Source of the DNA: Bryobacteraceae bacterium
Lineage (GTDB): Bacteria > Acidobacteriota > Terriglobia > Bryobacterales > Bryobacteraceae
DNA: 49,373 bases
NCBI GenBank assembly: GCA_025980665.1
Contig: JAICXC010000024.1
Span: forward strand, 1 to 49,373
Reading direction: 5' to 3'
Part shown: positions 7,755-14,893 of the stretch, in pieces
Position numbering within the stretch: the first letter of the stretch is position 1
How the letters are laid out: the number at the start of each line of letters is the position of its first letter
Program-made: the position numbers and the translations under genes
Notes under the pieces: model-generated
What the model was told of the DNA's origin: nothing
The model's input: only the letters and a program-made list of their open reading frames with translations
The model's database searches: none

Positions 7755-9278
7755 CTACTTTCCTTGCAGCAAGTTGGTGATGCCTTTTTCTGTCTGTCCG
7801 ATTGCTCGGGCGAGGCTCACCTGGGCCAGATTGGACGCGAACACGGCGCTAATGTAATCTTGCTCGGCCGCCGCGACAGATTCCTGGGCTTGCACGACCT
7901 CGATCGTATCCGCGACTCCTGATCGGAATCGGTCTCGCGCCTGGTCCAGCGTATCGGCAGCGAGCGCGCGATTGGATTCGGAGACTTTTACCAATTGCGA
8001 AGCGGCAGTCAGATCTAATACGGCGACACGCACATCCTGCTCGGCGCGTCCTTTTAGATCCTCATACTCAGCCTTACGCTGCGCCAGCGCCGCATCGGCT
8101 TGTTCGATGTCGGCTCGAATCCGGCCCGAACGGAAGATCGGAATCCGTATTCCACCCGCAGCGGTATAAGTGCCATGTGCCTGATTCGTGGGAGTTACGC
8201 CGAGCACGCCGTAGTCTCCATTGAGTTCCAGCGCCGGAAGATATTCGGCAACCGCCGCACGTCGGGATAACTCAGCCGCCTTCTGCTGTGCGCCTGCGGC
8301 CAGCACATCCGCTCTGCTGGTTAAGGCGCGCTGCACCAGATCATCAACATTCGGCGGCGGAAGTTCGCGATACGGAACCCTGTCCGTCAAATTAAACGTT
8401 TGAGCCAGTGGTAACCCGATCAATCGGGCCAACGCAAGTTTTTGCTTCTCAAAATCGTTGGTAAGCGATGTCAGCCGCTGTTGCTGGGTCTGCAATTCGA
8501 CTAAGCTGCGGTTTACATCAATGCGGGCGTTTAGTCCGCTCTTGTTTCGATCCACAGCCTGTTGATAGACCGCCTGCGCGGTCTCGAGTTGAGCTTTTGC
8601 CGTCTGAATGCGCGCCGCCGAGGCGGTAATTTGCAAGTAACTGCCGGACACCGCCAGAGCCACCAAATCGCGGCTATCCTGTAGCGACAAGTCCGCTGAA
8701 TGCGCACGCTCGCGACTGGATTGCCAGTTGCGGAAACTGGCAAAGCTCAGGTTTTCGCTGACGCTGGCCCTCGCATCGAAATTATTGAAAGGGCCGATAA
8801 CGGTTGGAAACTGAAATCCGGGGATCGGTACCGTGATCCGGAAGCCCTCTGCCGCCAGATTGATCTTCTGTACACTTTCTCGCACGTTGCCAAAAATATC
8901 CGGAAGCATTTGTGCTGCCATGGCCAGACGCTGTGCACGGGCTTGGCGAGCGGCTTCTCCGGCTCCAATGGCTCCCAGATTGTATTGCAGACCGCGTTTG
9001 ATCGCATCCTCAAGCGAGAGCGGGAACACCGCTGGACTGCGTGTTCCATTGGCAACGCTTCCCTGATAGGCGCCTTGAATCTGAACCGACGAATTCGAAC
9101 CCGCCGGCGTCTGCATGGTTGACACACTACCAGCGGATGGGCGGCTGGATATCGGAAGTTGCAGACTCCTGGGCGCTTCGGCAGAAGGTGCCGGTGGCCC
9201 AAATTGGGCGTGCAGGCCTCCGGCGAGCGCCAGAGCACAAAGGATACACGCCAACCGGCCTGGGTTATGGATTCGCAC
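7755..9278 (-). CDS. TolC-family outer membrane efflux protein
   Basis: This protein of about 507 residues starts with a signal peptide (ILCALALAGGLHAQF), followed by a Pro/Ser-rich linker of about 60 residues and two outer-membrane-efflux repeats. The first repeat begins LSLEDAIKRGLQYNLGAIGAGEAARQA and the second lies near PPNVDDLVQRALTSRADVLAAGAQQKAAE. Each repeat supplies two long helices and a beta hairpin, and trimers make the outer-membrane barrel and periplasmic tunnel. The start codon appears to be GTG at 9278, because no ATG fits before the signal sequence. The ribosome site is poor. It is the promoter-proximal gene of the efflux operon. A TolC protein can serve other pumps, so it may still be useful despite the broken EmrB-like gene. 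Confidence 0.92.
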   Translation of the reverse strand: MRIHNPGRLACILCALALAGGLHAQFGPPAPSAEAPRSLQLPISSRPSAGSVSTMQTPAGSNSSVQIQGAYQGSVANGTRSPAVFPLSLEDAIKRGLQYNLGAIGAGEAARQARAQRLAMAAQMLPDIFGNVRESVQKINLAAEGFRITVPIPGFQFPTVIGPFNNFDARASVSENLSFASFRNWQSSRERAHSADLSLQDSRDLVALAVSGSYLQITASAARIQTAKAQLETAQAVYQQAVDRNKSGLNARIDVNRSLVELQTQQQRLTSLTNDFEKQKLALARLIGLPLAQTFNLTDRVPYRELPPPNVDDLVQRALTSRADVLAAGAQQKAAELSRRAAVAEYLPALELNGDYGVLGVTPTNQAHGTYTAAGGIRIPIFRSGRIRADIEQADAALAQRKAEYEDLKGRAEQDVRVAVLDLTAASQLVKVSESNRALAADTLDQARDRFRSGVADTIEVVQAQESVAAAEQDYISAVFASNLAQVSLARAIGQTEKGITNLLQGK

Positions 9279-9394
9279 GCGCCGCTAACAACCCTACTGG
9301 GAGGATCACTGGCGTTGAGCTTCGTTTCGGATACAGGCCAGGAAACGCTGGAAACAGGGGGTCCAGAAATGGCTCTCCTGACCAGGGGGGAATC

Positions 9395-9928
9395 ATGAGA
9401 GCGTCTTGCCCGCGCATCAATAAACCAAGATCGATTCCTGCAAGCGCGCTTGCGGGCGCGCTCGGTGGCTTGGCCGCTTCCTGGGTCATGAACAAATTCC
9501 AATCGTTATGGGCGACCGTTTCAAAGGAAGTATTCAACCACAAGGAGAAGAAATCATCCGGCGATGACGCGACCGTTAAAACCGCCAAGGCCATTTCCCA
9601 GCATCTGCTTGCGCACCGCTTAACGGAGGCGGAGAAGAAATGGATGGGACCTGCAGTTCACTACGCGTTTGGCGCCCTGGTTGGCGCTGCCTACGGCGTC
9701 CTTACCGAGGTCGCCCCGGTGGCTCAATGCGGATACGGGACAGCATACGGAGCTGCCGTTTGGCTAGCCGCGGACGAAATTGCCGTACCTGCTTTTGGAC
9801 TAGGAAAGCCTCGCTCAAAGAATCCTCCCAGTGCTCATATTCAAGGCCTCGCATCCCATTTGGTATATGGCCTTACCACGGATTTAACTAGGCGAGCAAT
9901 TCACCGCGTGGCAACCAGGGGAAAATAA
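9395..9928 (+). CDS. DUF1440 (YagU-like) membrane protein
   Basis: The 177-residue protein has an N-terminal Gly/Ala-rich membrane segment (ALAGALGGLAASWVMNKFQ), a charged stretch (residues 45-85) and then further membrane segments containing VHYAFGALVGAAYGVLTEVAP, a W-L-A-A-D-E motif and SHLVYG. This is the signature arrangement of DUF1440 inner-membrane proteins, which include E. coli YagU. YagU is linked to acid resistance, but no biochemical role is established. The ATG at 9395 follows a run of G residues (AGGGGGG) four bases upstream. A longer open frame to 9041 overlaps the TolC gene on the other strand and is discarded. It is transcribed away from the efflux operon, with 116 bases between the two starts. 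Confidence 0.75.
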   Translation: MRASCPRINKPRSIPASALAGALGGLAASWVMNKFQSLWATVSKEVFNHKEKKSSGDDATVKTAKAISQHLLAHRLTEAEKKWMGPAVHYAFGALVGAAYGVLTEVAPVAQCGYGTAYGAAVWLAADEIAVPAFGLGKPRSKNPPSAHIQGLASHLVYGLTTDLTRRAIHRVATRGK

Positions 9929-10075
9929 TAACCTGGTCGCCTAAATGAGCGGATCCCCTCGTGAGGGACCTGATGGCGGTGGAACTTTGGCCTCAAGCAG
10001 CAGCGGATAAGGACAACCGAGGTTACTACGGGCCAGTCCCGCTGTTTGTGGGGTAAACTTAACTGATTCACTTAC

Positions 10076-10207
10076 ATGCCGCTCTCCTCAGGCGACAAAC
10101 TTACTCAGTATAAGATCCTCTCTTTACTTGGTAAGCGCCGGATGGGAGAAGTGTATCGACCATGCCGACAGTATCCGGCATCCCGGCAGGAAAGAAGAGA
10201 GATCTAG
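10076..10207 (+). pseudogene. N-terminal remnant of a Ser/Thr protein kinase gene (43 codons)
   Basis: The 43-codon frame begins MPLSSGDKLTQYKILSLLGK and continues RRMGEVYRP before unrelated residues and a TAG at 10205. Acidobacterial PknB-type kinases commonly begin MPLSSGxxLGPYEILxxLGAGGMGEVYRA, so this is recognisable as the first 28 or so residues of such a kinase. The glycine-rich loop is damaged (GAGGMG reads GKRRMG), and everything from beta-strand 3 and the ATP-binding Lys onward is missing. The stop lies one base before the start of the next gene. The resemblance rests on my knowledge of the family pattern, not on a search. The alternative is a chance ORF, which the strong consensus match makes unlikely. 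Confidence 0.7.
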
Positions 10208-10208
10208 G

Positions 10209-10658
10209 ATGCTCCTTCAGAACGCAATCGGCGATACTCTCAACAATACCGAATGGGCATTCGCACTAGCAGAATGTATTCACATCGGCGGGTTTGCGGT
10301 TGGCGTCGGATCAATAGCACTTGTGGACTTTCGCATGTTGAACCTTGGACTGCGGCATGAGACTGCTGGTCGTATTTTGAGGTACACGGAGCTGTGGACT
10401 GTAATCGCGCTGCTGTTCGTCGTGTTCTCAGGTGTCGCGCTGTTCTTGTCGCAGGCCGATATTTACCGGGTAAACTTGGTCTTTCCGATCAAGATGTATG
10501 TACTCGCCGCGGCGCTCATTTACAATTTCACAGTCCATAGGAAAGTGGCGACGATGGAAAATCCGCCACCTCTCTTGAGCAAGTTGGTGGCGACCGTGTC
10601 CCTGCTGCTGTGGGTCTCGGTCGTGTTTGGCGGGATTTTCACCGGGTTCCTTGTGTAG
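10209..10658 (+). CDS. Small integral membrane protein (DUF6644-like), paralogue 1
   Basis: This 149-residue protein has about four membrane helices. The first pairs a conserved His with a D-x-R motif (ECIHIGGFAVGVGSIALVDFRML). Later segments are VIALLFVVFSGVALFL, PIKMYVLAAALIYNFTVHR and LLLWVSVVFGGIFTGFL. ATG 10209 was chosen over a longer frame from 10128 because that extension overlaps the kinase remnant. A purine-rich stretch (AGGAAAGAAGAGAG) precedes it. The same IH...G...D-x-R-x-L, K-M and L-W patterns occur in the next gene, so the two are tandem paralogues. The membrane His residues might bind heme or metal, but this is inference. No enzyme function is known to me. Confidence 0.72.
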   Translation: MLLQNAIGDTLNNTEWAFALAECIHIGGFAVGVGSIALVDFRMLNLGLRHETAGRILRYTELWTVIALLFVVFSGVALFLSQADIYRVNLVFPIKMYVLAAALIYNFTVHRKVATMENPPPLLSKLVATVSLLLWVSVVFGGIFTGFLV

Positions 10659-10671
10659 AGGGGGATTCGGC

Positions 10672-11154
10672 ATGGCGATCGCGCATTCCATCCAAAGTAT
10701 TGGCTTTCTCACGGCGTTTAGCGAATCGGTGCTTGCATACCCGATCGTTCTGTCGATTCATTTGGCGTGTATCGCTCTATTCGGCGGTATGATTCTCGCG
10801 ACCGACCTCCGCCTTTTGGGGCTCACCTTCAAAAGCCTGACCATCACCGAGATGGTTACCAGCTTACGTCCGTGGAAACGTGTCGGGGGGACCATAATGA
10901 TCGCCATGGGATTGTTATTGGCCGCTTCTGAGGCGGAAAAGTATGCTCCCAATCCCTTCTTCTGGGCTAAGATGATCATTTTGGGCTTGATTGGCGTGCA
11001 TGCCGTGATCTTTCGCCCAATTGTTTACAGTAAGACCGAAGAGCTCGATCGGTCCCCGGTCATCCCTACCAAAGCCAAAATCGCCGCGATTCTATCGTTG
11101 AGCCTCTGGACCGCCATGTTTGTGATGGGGCGACTCATCGCATATTGGGATTAG
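10672..11154 (+). CDS. Small integral membrane protein (DUF6644-like), paralogue 2
   Basis: This 160-residue protein with about four membrane helices starts at ATG 10672 behind GAGGGGG. It repeats the layout of the preceding gene: VLSIHLACIALFGGMILATDLRLLGL (His plus D-x-R), a loop with PWKRVGGTIMIAMGLLLAASEA, WAKMIILGLIGVHAVIFR, and a final LWTAMFVMGRLIAYW. The 13-base gap suggests co-translation and perhaps a heteromeric pair. It is followed 105 bases later by the DUF6152 gene and then a PQQ dehydrogenase. This gene order suggests an electron-transfer or cofactor-handling membrane partner, which remains a guess. Confidence 0.72.
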   Translation: MAIAHSIQSIGFLTAFSESVLAYPIVLSIHLACIALFGGMILATDLRLLGLTFKSLTITEMVTSLRPWKRVGGTIMIAMGLLLAASEAEKYAPNPFFWAKMIILGLIGVHAVIFRPIVYSKTEELDRSPVIPTKAKIAAILSLSLWTAMFVMGRLIAYWD

Positions 11155-11259
11155 CGTCGTTGATCGTAACCGGAATCAGACGGCTTTGGGCGAGTTTGTT
11201 CTAGAATGGCTGCCAGGAAGGTGGGCTAGCAGAAAGAAGCCCGCAGGAAGGAACGAACG

Positions 11260-11637
11260 ATGAAAGCCTTCTCTATTTCCGCTTGGATAATGCTTGCGCT
11301 GATCCCAGCTCCACTGCCACTTTTGGCGCATCACTCATGGCCGGTGAACCAGCAACGGCTCGTTACGGTGAAGGGTACGGTGATCGATTTCCAGTGGGGC
11401 AACCCGCACCCGATGATCACTCTTGTAGTTCAGACCACAAACGGCACTACAGAGAAATGGCAGGTCGGCGGCCCGGCCCTCAACCGCATGGAGGCTAACG
11501 GCTGGACGAAGACCACAGTCAAGCACGGCGACGTGATCACGGGCATCGGTTATCAATACTCCGATGGCCAGAAGATCATCAAGCTTGAGCGTGTCATCCT
11601 TGCCGATGGTAAGGAACTCCTCGTCTACGGCCGCTGA
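11260..11637 (+). CDS. Exported DUF6152 protein
   Basis: The 125-residue secreted protein has signal peptide MKAFSISAWIMLALIPAPLPLLA. The mature protein is predicted to begin H-H-S-W. The body is a small beta-barrel-like domain (VTVKGTVIDFQWGNPHPMITLVVQ, then EKWQVGGPALNRMEANGWTKTTVKHGDVITGIGYQ, then IIKLERVILADGKEL), matching the DUF6152 pattern as I know it. The start at 11260 follows AGGAAGGAACGAACG. DUF6152 genes are often found near DUF6644-like and PQQ or TonB genes in Acidobacteriota, as here. The function is unknown. The His-His amino terminus and a second H-P segment would suit metal binding. Confidence 0.78.
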   Translation: MKAFSISAWIMLALIPAPLPLLAHHSWPVNQQRLVTVKGTVIDFQWGNPHPMITLVVQTTNGTTEKWQVGGPALNRMEANGWTKTTVKHGDVITGIGYQYSDGQKIIKLERVILADGKELLVYGR

Positions 11638-11682
11638 TCGCTCGCTCAGCGTTCCAAGATCTGCGACGCCCGACTGAGGCGG

Positions 11683-13647
11683 GTGTATGCTGTGGAGAAC
11701 ATGACTTCACAGCGAATGAAATTGTTTCTGGCCGGATTCCTTGGGATCGGTCTTTTTGCCTGGACGACATTGGCTATTGGACAGGTCAAGAAGATTGACG
11801 ACAAGGTGCTGAAGGATGCGGGAAAAGGCACCGAATGGACCATGAACGGGATGGATTGGGGTGAGCAGCGGTACAGCACAATGACCCAGATCAATCCCGC
11901 GAATGTAAGCAAACTCGCGCCCGCGTGGTCATATGAACTCGGGGCCGGTGGCGGAAATCAGCAGGCGACTCCTCTCTTTTCGAATGGGATCCTCTATACC
12001 GTGACGAACTGGAGCATCGTCGCCGCCGTCGACGCGAAAACCGGCAAAGAGCTGTGGCGCTATGACCCACATGCGGATCGAACCATGACACAGCCGGGAA
12101 AATCCCGCCTCTGCTGTGGTGTGAATAGCCGGGGCGTTGCCCTGTACGAGGGTAAGGTGCTTGTCCCGGTCGTCGACGGACGCATGCAGGCTCTTGACGC
12201 AGCGACCGGAAAACTCCTGTGGTCTTCATGGGCGATCCCGGAGCCGAAAGAGGGAGAGGTTTCCTCATACTCTCTCACGATGGCGGCACGCGTCGCGAAG
12301 GGCAAAGTGTTTATCGGCAATGCCGGCGCTGAATTCCCTCCGTTTCGTGGATATGTTTCCGCCTTCGATGTAAACACCGGCAAAGAACTCTGGAAGTTCT
12401 ACACAACGCCCGGCGATCCGTCGAAGGGATTCGAGAACAAAGCCATGGAAGCCGCGGCCAAAACATGGGTGGGTGAATGGTGGAAGATGGGCGGCGGCGG
12501 ATCCATGTGGGATGGAATGGCGTACGATCCCGATGAAAACCTTTTATACGTCGGAACTGGCAATGGGACCGTCTGGTCAGCGGACGTTCGTAACGGTGGC
12601 AGGCAAGCAACGAACCCGGATAATCTCTACGTCGCCTCCATTCTTGCCATTAACGCAGACACCGGTCAGTTGAAGTGGCACTATCAGTGCACGCCAGGCG
12701 ATCAATGGGACTACGACGCGATTCAACACCTTCTGCTGGCGGATATCCGGATCGACAATCGCAATCGCAAGGTCGTCATGCAGGCGAACAAGAACGGATA
12801 CTTTTACGTGATCGATCGTACGAATGGTGAATTCATCTCCGCCTCCGAGATGTCGCAAGTGAGCTGGGCTACGGGAATCGATCCAAAAACCGGCCGTCCA
12901 AATGTTCACCCCGACGCGCTCTATTCTTCCAAGAAGGGCGTGACGGTCTATCCGGTGCAGATGCACAATACGTCGCAGATGTCGTTCAATCCGAACACGG
13001 GCCTGATCTATGTTCCGATCGCCGCCGAAAACACATTCAGTTTCGTGGCGGCGGAGACCTACGCTCCGACTCCTGGGAGCCAAAATTTCGGATTGAACCT
13101 GGGCGGAGCAAGGGGCGGTGTGCCGATGGCATCTCCGCCTCCTCATGGACCCGACCGGAAGAATCCAGATGGAAGCAAAGTCCGGGGAGGTATTCTCACG
13201 GCGTGGGATCCCGCCACCCAAAAGGAACGTTGGTTCGCACCCGGCGGCGGGCAGTCGGGAGGTGGCACGCTGTCCCTGGCTTCGAACCTCGTGATTCAGA
13301 CTCTGGGTAACGGGCGCATGAAAGTGTTTACCGCAGACAAAGGCGAACCACTTCTGGATATAGCATTGCCGGTGAGTTCCGGCGTCGGCCCACCGATGAC
13401 CTATATGCTGGATGGCAAGCAATACATCGCCGTCATGGGCGGGACTGGCGCCCAAGGACGTGGAGGACCTGGCGGTGGCGGGCGTGGAGGCGCCGCTGGA
13501 GGCGCCGGACGAGGAGTCCCAGCGGGTGCAGCGCCCGTTGAGCCGACAACTGCCGCAGCTCAAGGCGGAGCAACTTTTCTTTCGGGGCCGAACGTAGCTG
13601 TGGCGAATAACAATCCAAGGCTGCTGGTTTACGCTATTCCGAATTGA
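11683..13647 (+). CDS. Exported PQQ-dependent dehydrogenase (quinoprotein alcohol dehydrogenase type)
   Basis: This 654-residue eight-bladed propeller quinoprotein has an N-terminal signal (LFLAGFLGIGLFAWTTLAIGQ). ATG 11683 has GAGGCGG upstream, and ATG 11701 is an alternative that keeps the signal. Tryptophan-docking repeats are present (TGKELWRYDP, TGKLLWSSW, TGKELWKFY, TGQLKWHY). The adjacent-cysteine pair C-C-G that packs on PQQ is present, as is the catalytic Asp in G-D-Q-W-D-Y-D (D343), with a second Asp two residues on (D345). That Asp-x-Asp marks lanthanide-type enzymes. There is no C-terminal heme domain, so an external cytochrome must take electrons. A Gly/Arg-rich tract (about 580-605) precedes the last strand. 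The substrate is probably an alcohol or sugar but cannot be read from sequence. No PQQ synthesis genes are in the window. Confidence 0.9.
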   Translation: MYAVENMTSQRMKLFLAGFLGIGLFAWTTLAIGQVKKIDDKVLKDAGKGTEWTMNGMDWGEQRYSTMTQINPANVSKLAPAWSYELGAGGGNQQATPLFSNGILYTVTNWSIVAAVDAKTGKELWRYDPHADRTMTQPGKSRLCCGVNSRGVALYEGKVLVPVVDGRMQALDAATGKLLWSSWAIPEPKEGEVSSYSLTMAARVAKGKVFIGNAGAEFPPFRGYVSAFDVNTGKELWKFYTTPGDPSKGFENKAMEAAAKTWVGEWWKMGGGGSMWDGMAYDPDENLLYVGTGNGTVWSADVRNGGRQATNPDNLYVASILAINADTGQLKWHYQCTPGDQWDYDAIQHLLLADIRIDNRNRKVVMQANKNGYFYVIDRTNGEFISASEMSQVSWATGIDPKTGRPNVHPDALYSSKKGVTVYPVQMHNTSQMSFNPNTGLIYVPIAAENTFSFVAAETYAPTPGSQNFGLNLGGARGGVPMASPPPHGPDRKNPDGSKVRGGILTAWDPATQKERWFAPGGGQSGGGTLSLASNLVIQTLGNGRMKVFTADKGEPLLDIALPVSSGVGPPMTYMLDGKQYIAVMGGTGAQGRGGPGGGGRGGAAGGAGRGVPAGAAPVEPTTAAAQGGATFLSGPNVAVANNNPRLLVYAIPN

Positions 13648-13740
13648 GGACGGGTCCAATGAAAGAACTCCGTCCCAGTCCGATGATTGCGCTGTGATCA
13701 ATTTGCTTGTATTCTACTGAACGCAGTCGAGGGAAAAGTT

Positions 13741-14778
13741 ATGCCGACACGGTTCTACCGGCAAAAGCAGTGGGCAACTGCAAATCTTTTCGTCGGGGTG
13801 GTGCTGGCTGCGCTACCTTTGGCTGTTTCGGCGAGTGCTCAGAGAGCCTCGCCGCCAACGAAGCCAGCATCGGCTAAAGCTTGGACTCCTCCGCGGACTG
13901 CGGATGGGCAACCAGACCTTCAGGGAATTTGGAGCAACGCCTCGATCATCCCACTGGAACGGCCCAAGGAATTAGAAGGGAAGCAATTCCTCACTCCGGA
14001 GGAAATGGCCGCCTACGAAGCCAATGTTTTCAAGCGATCTTCCCGCGAAAAACCGCTGGCGCCGGGGCAGGTTGGCACTTATAACGACTTCTGGTGGGAT
14101 GCTGACTCTAAGCGCGCGCCAAATCTTCGGACCTCTATTATCGTGGATCCGCCTGATGGGAGGGTTCCGGCACTCACTCCGGAAGCTCAGCGCAGAGTCC
14201 AGGCTGACCGGGAGTATGCCAAGGTCCATCCGGCCGATGGTCCGGAAGACCGCCAATTATTTGAGCGATGCCTTGTATTCCCAATGACCGGACCACCGAT
14301 GCTTCCGAGTTTTTACGACAACCATCAGTACGGTCCCCTTACGACGAATTATCAGATCGTGCAGACGCCGGGATATGTGGCGCTGCTCGCCGAAGTCATA
14401 CATGAGATGCGCATCATTCCCTTGGATGGCCGTCCGCACCTACCGTCCACGGTACGTCAATGGGTGGGCGACGCGCGCGGGCATTGGGAAGGCAATACTT
14501 TGGTTGTTGATTCCACGAATTTCACGGATAAGACCCGGTTCCGGGGAGCTGACGAGAATCTGCACCTGATCGAACGCTTTACCAGAACCGCCCCGGACAT
14601 CCTTCTGTATGACTTCACGGTTGACGATCCGACTGCTTTCACCAAACCCTGGAAAGGGGAAGTCCCCATGATCGCAAGCGAGGGTCCATTATTCGAACAC
14701 GCCTGCCACGAGGGGAACTACGGCCTCGCAGGAATTCTTGGGGGTGCACGCGCCGATGAACAGAAGCTGCTGAAATAG
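13741..14778 (+). CDS. Secreted protein of an uncharacterised acidobacterial family
   Basis: This 345-residue exported protein starts at ATG 13741 behind GAGGGAAAAGTT. A TTG-started extension upstream adds nothing protein-like. The signal peptide (about 1-36) ends ALPLAVSASAQ. The mature protein begins with TADGQPDLQGIW and has a distal core with GHWEGNTLVVDS (Trp at 249), LHLIERFTR and TVDDPTAFTKPW. The same three motifs occur in the C-terminal domain of the protein encoded at 42198-43205, so both belong to one family. Such proteins commonly sit beside TonB receptors and PQQ enzymes in this phylum, as here. No catalytic motif is recognised. Confidence 0.75.
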   Translation: MPTRFYRQKQWATANLFVGVVLAALPLAVSASAQRASPPTKPASAKAWTPPRTADGQPDLQGIWSNASIIPLERPKELEGKQFLTPEEMAAYEANVFKRSSREKPLAPGQVGTYNDFWWDADSKRAPNLRTSIIVDPPDGRVPALTPEAQRRVQADREYAKVHPADGPEDRQLFERCLVFPMTGPPMLPSFYDNHQYGPLTTNYQIVQTPGYVALLAEVIHEMRIIPLDGRPHLPSTVRQWVGDARGHWEGNTLVVDSTNFTDKTRFRGADENLHLIERFTRTAPDILLYDFTVDDPTAFTKPWKGEVPMIASEGPLFEHACHEGNYGLAGILGGARADEQKLLK

Positions 14779-14835
14779 CCTGGCTATCCCGAGTTGCGCC
14801 TTGCTTGCGTGAGAAAGAAACGACGGTTTAACGAC

Positions 14836-14865
14836 TTGACCTCCAAGACGTTCATGAACTATAGT
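14836..14865 (+). promoter_or_regulatory. Sigma-70-type promoter of the TonB receptor gene
   Basis: The -35 box TTGACC (14836-14841) and -10 box TATAGT (14860-14865) are separated by 18 bases. Each differs from consensus at one position. The ATG of the receptor gene lies 28 bases after the -10 box, giving a short leader with GAAGGGG as ribosome site. The -10 box sits in the middle of a palindrome, described separately, which implies repression. Confidence 0.65.
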
Positions 14866-14872
14866 TCATGAA
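14851..14872. promoter_or_regulatory. Perfect 22-bp palindromic operator over the -10 box
   Basis: TTCATGAAC, then TATA, then GTTCATGAA: a perfect 22-base palindrome with no mismatch. Its centre coincides with the -10 box of the promoter upstream of the TonB receptor-like gene. A dimeric repressor bound here would block RNA polymerase directly. Each arm also contains the small palindrome TTCATGAA. The regulator is not identified and no repressor gene is in the window. PadR, GntR or TetR types would be the usual candidates. Confidence 0.7.
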
Positions 14873-14893
14873 AGCCATCTTCGAAGGGGTCTT

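Noticed and set aside
6865..7857. Plus-strand open frame of 330 codons opposite the EmrA-like gene
   Set aside because: Leu/Arg-rich reverse translation of Ala/Gln-rich coiled-coil codons; it spans the junction of two real minus-strand genes.
9914..9967. Two small inverted repeats after the DUF1440-like gene (ACCAGG/CCTGGT and CCCTC/GAGGG)
   Set aside because: Stems of only 5-6 bp, one with a 12-base and one with a 2-base loop, and no T-tract. Not convincing as terminators.
13648..13675. GGACGG/CCGTCC inverted repeat just after the first PQQ dehydrogenase stop
   Set aside because: Six-bp stem with a 16-base loop and no T-tract; likely chance.
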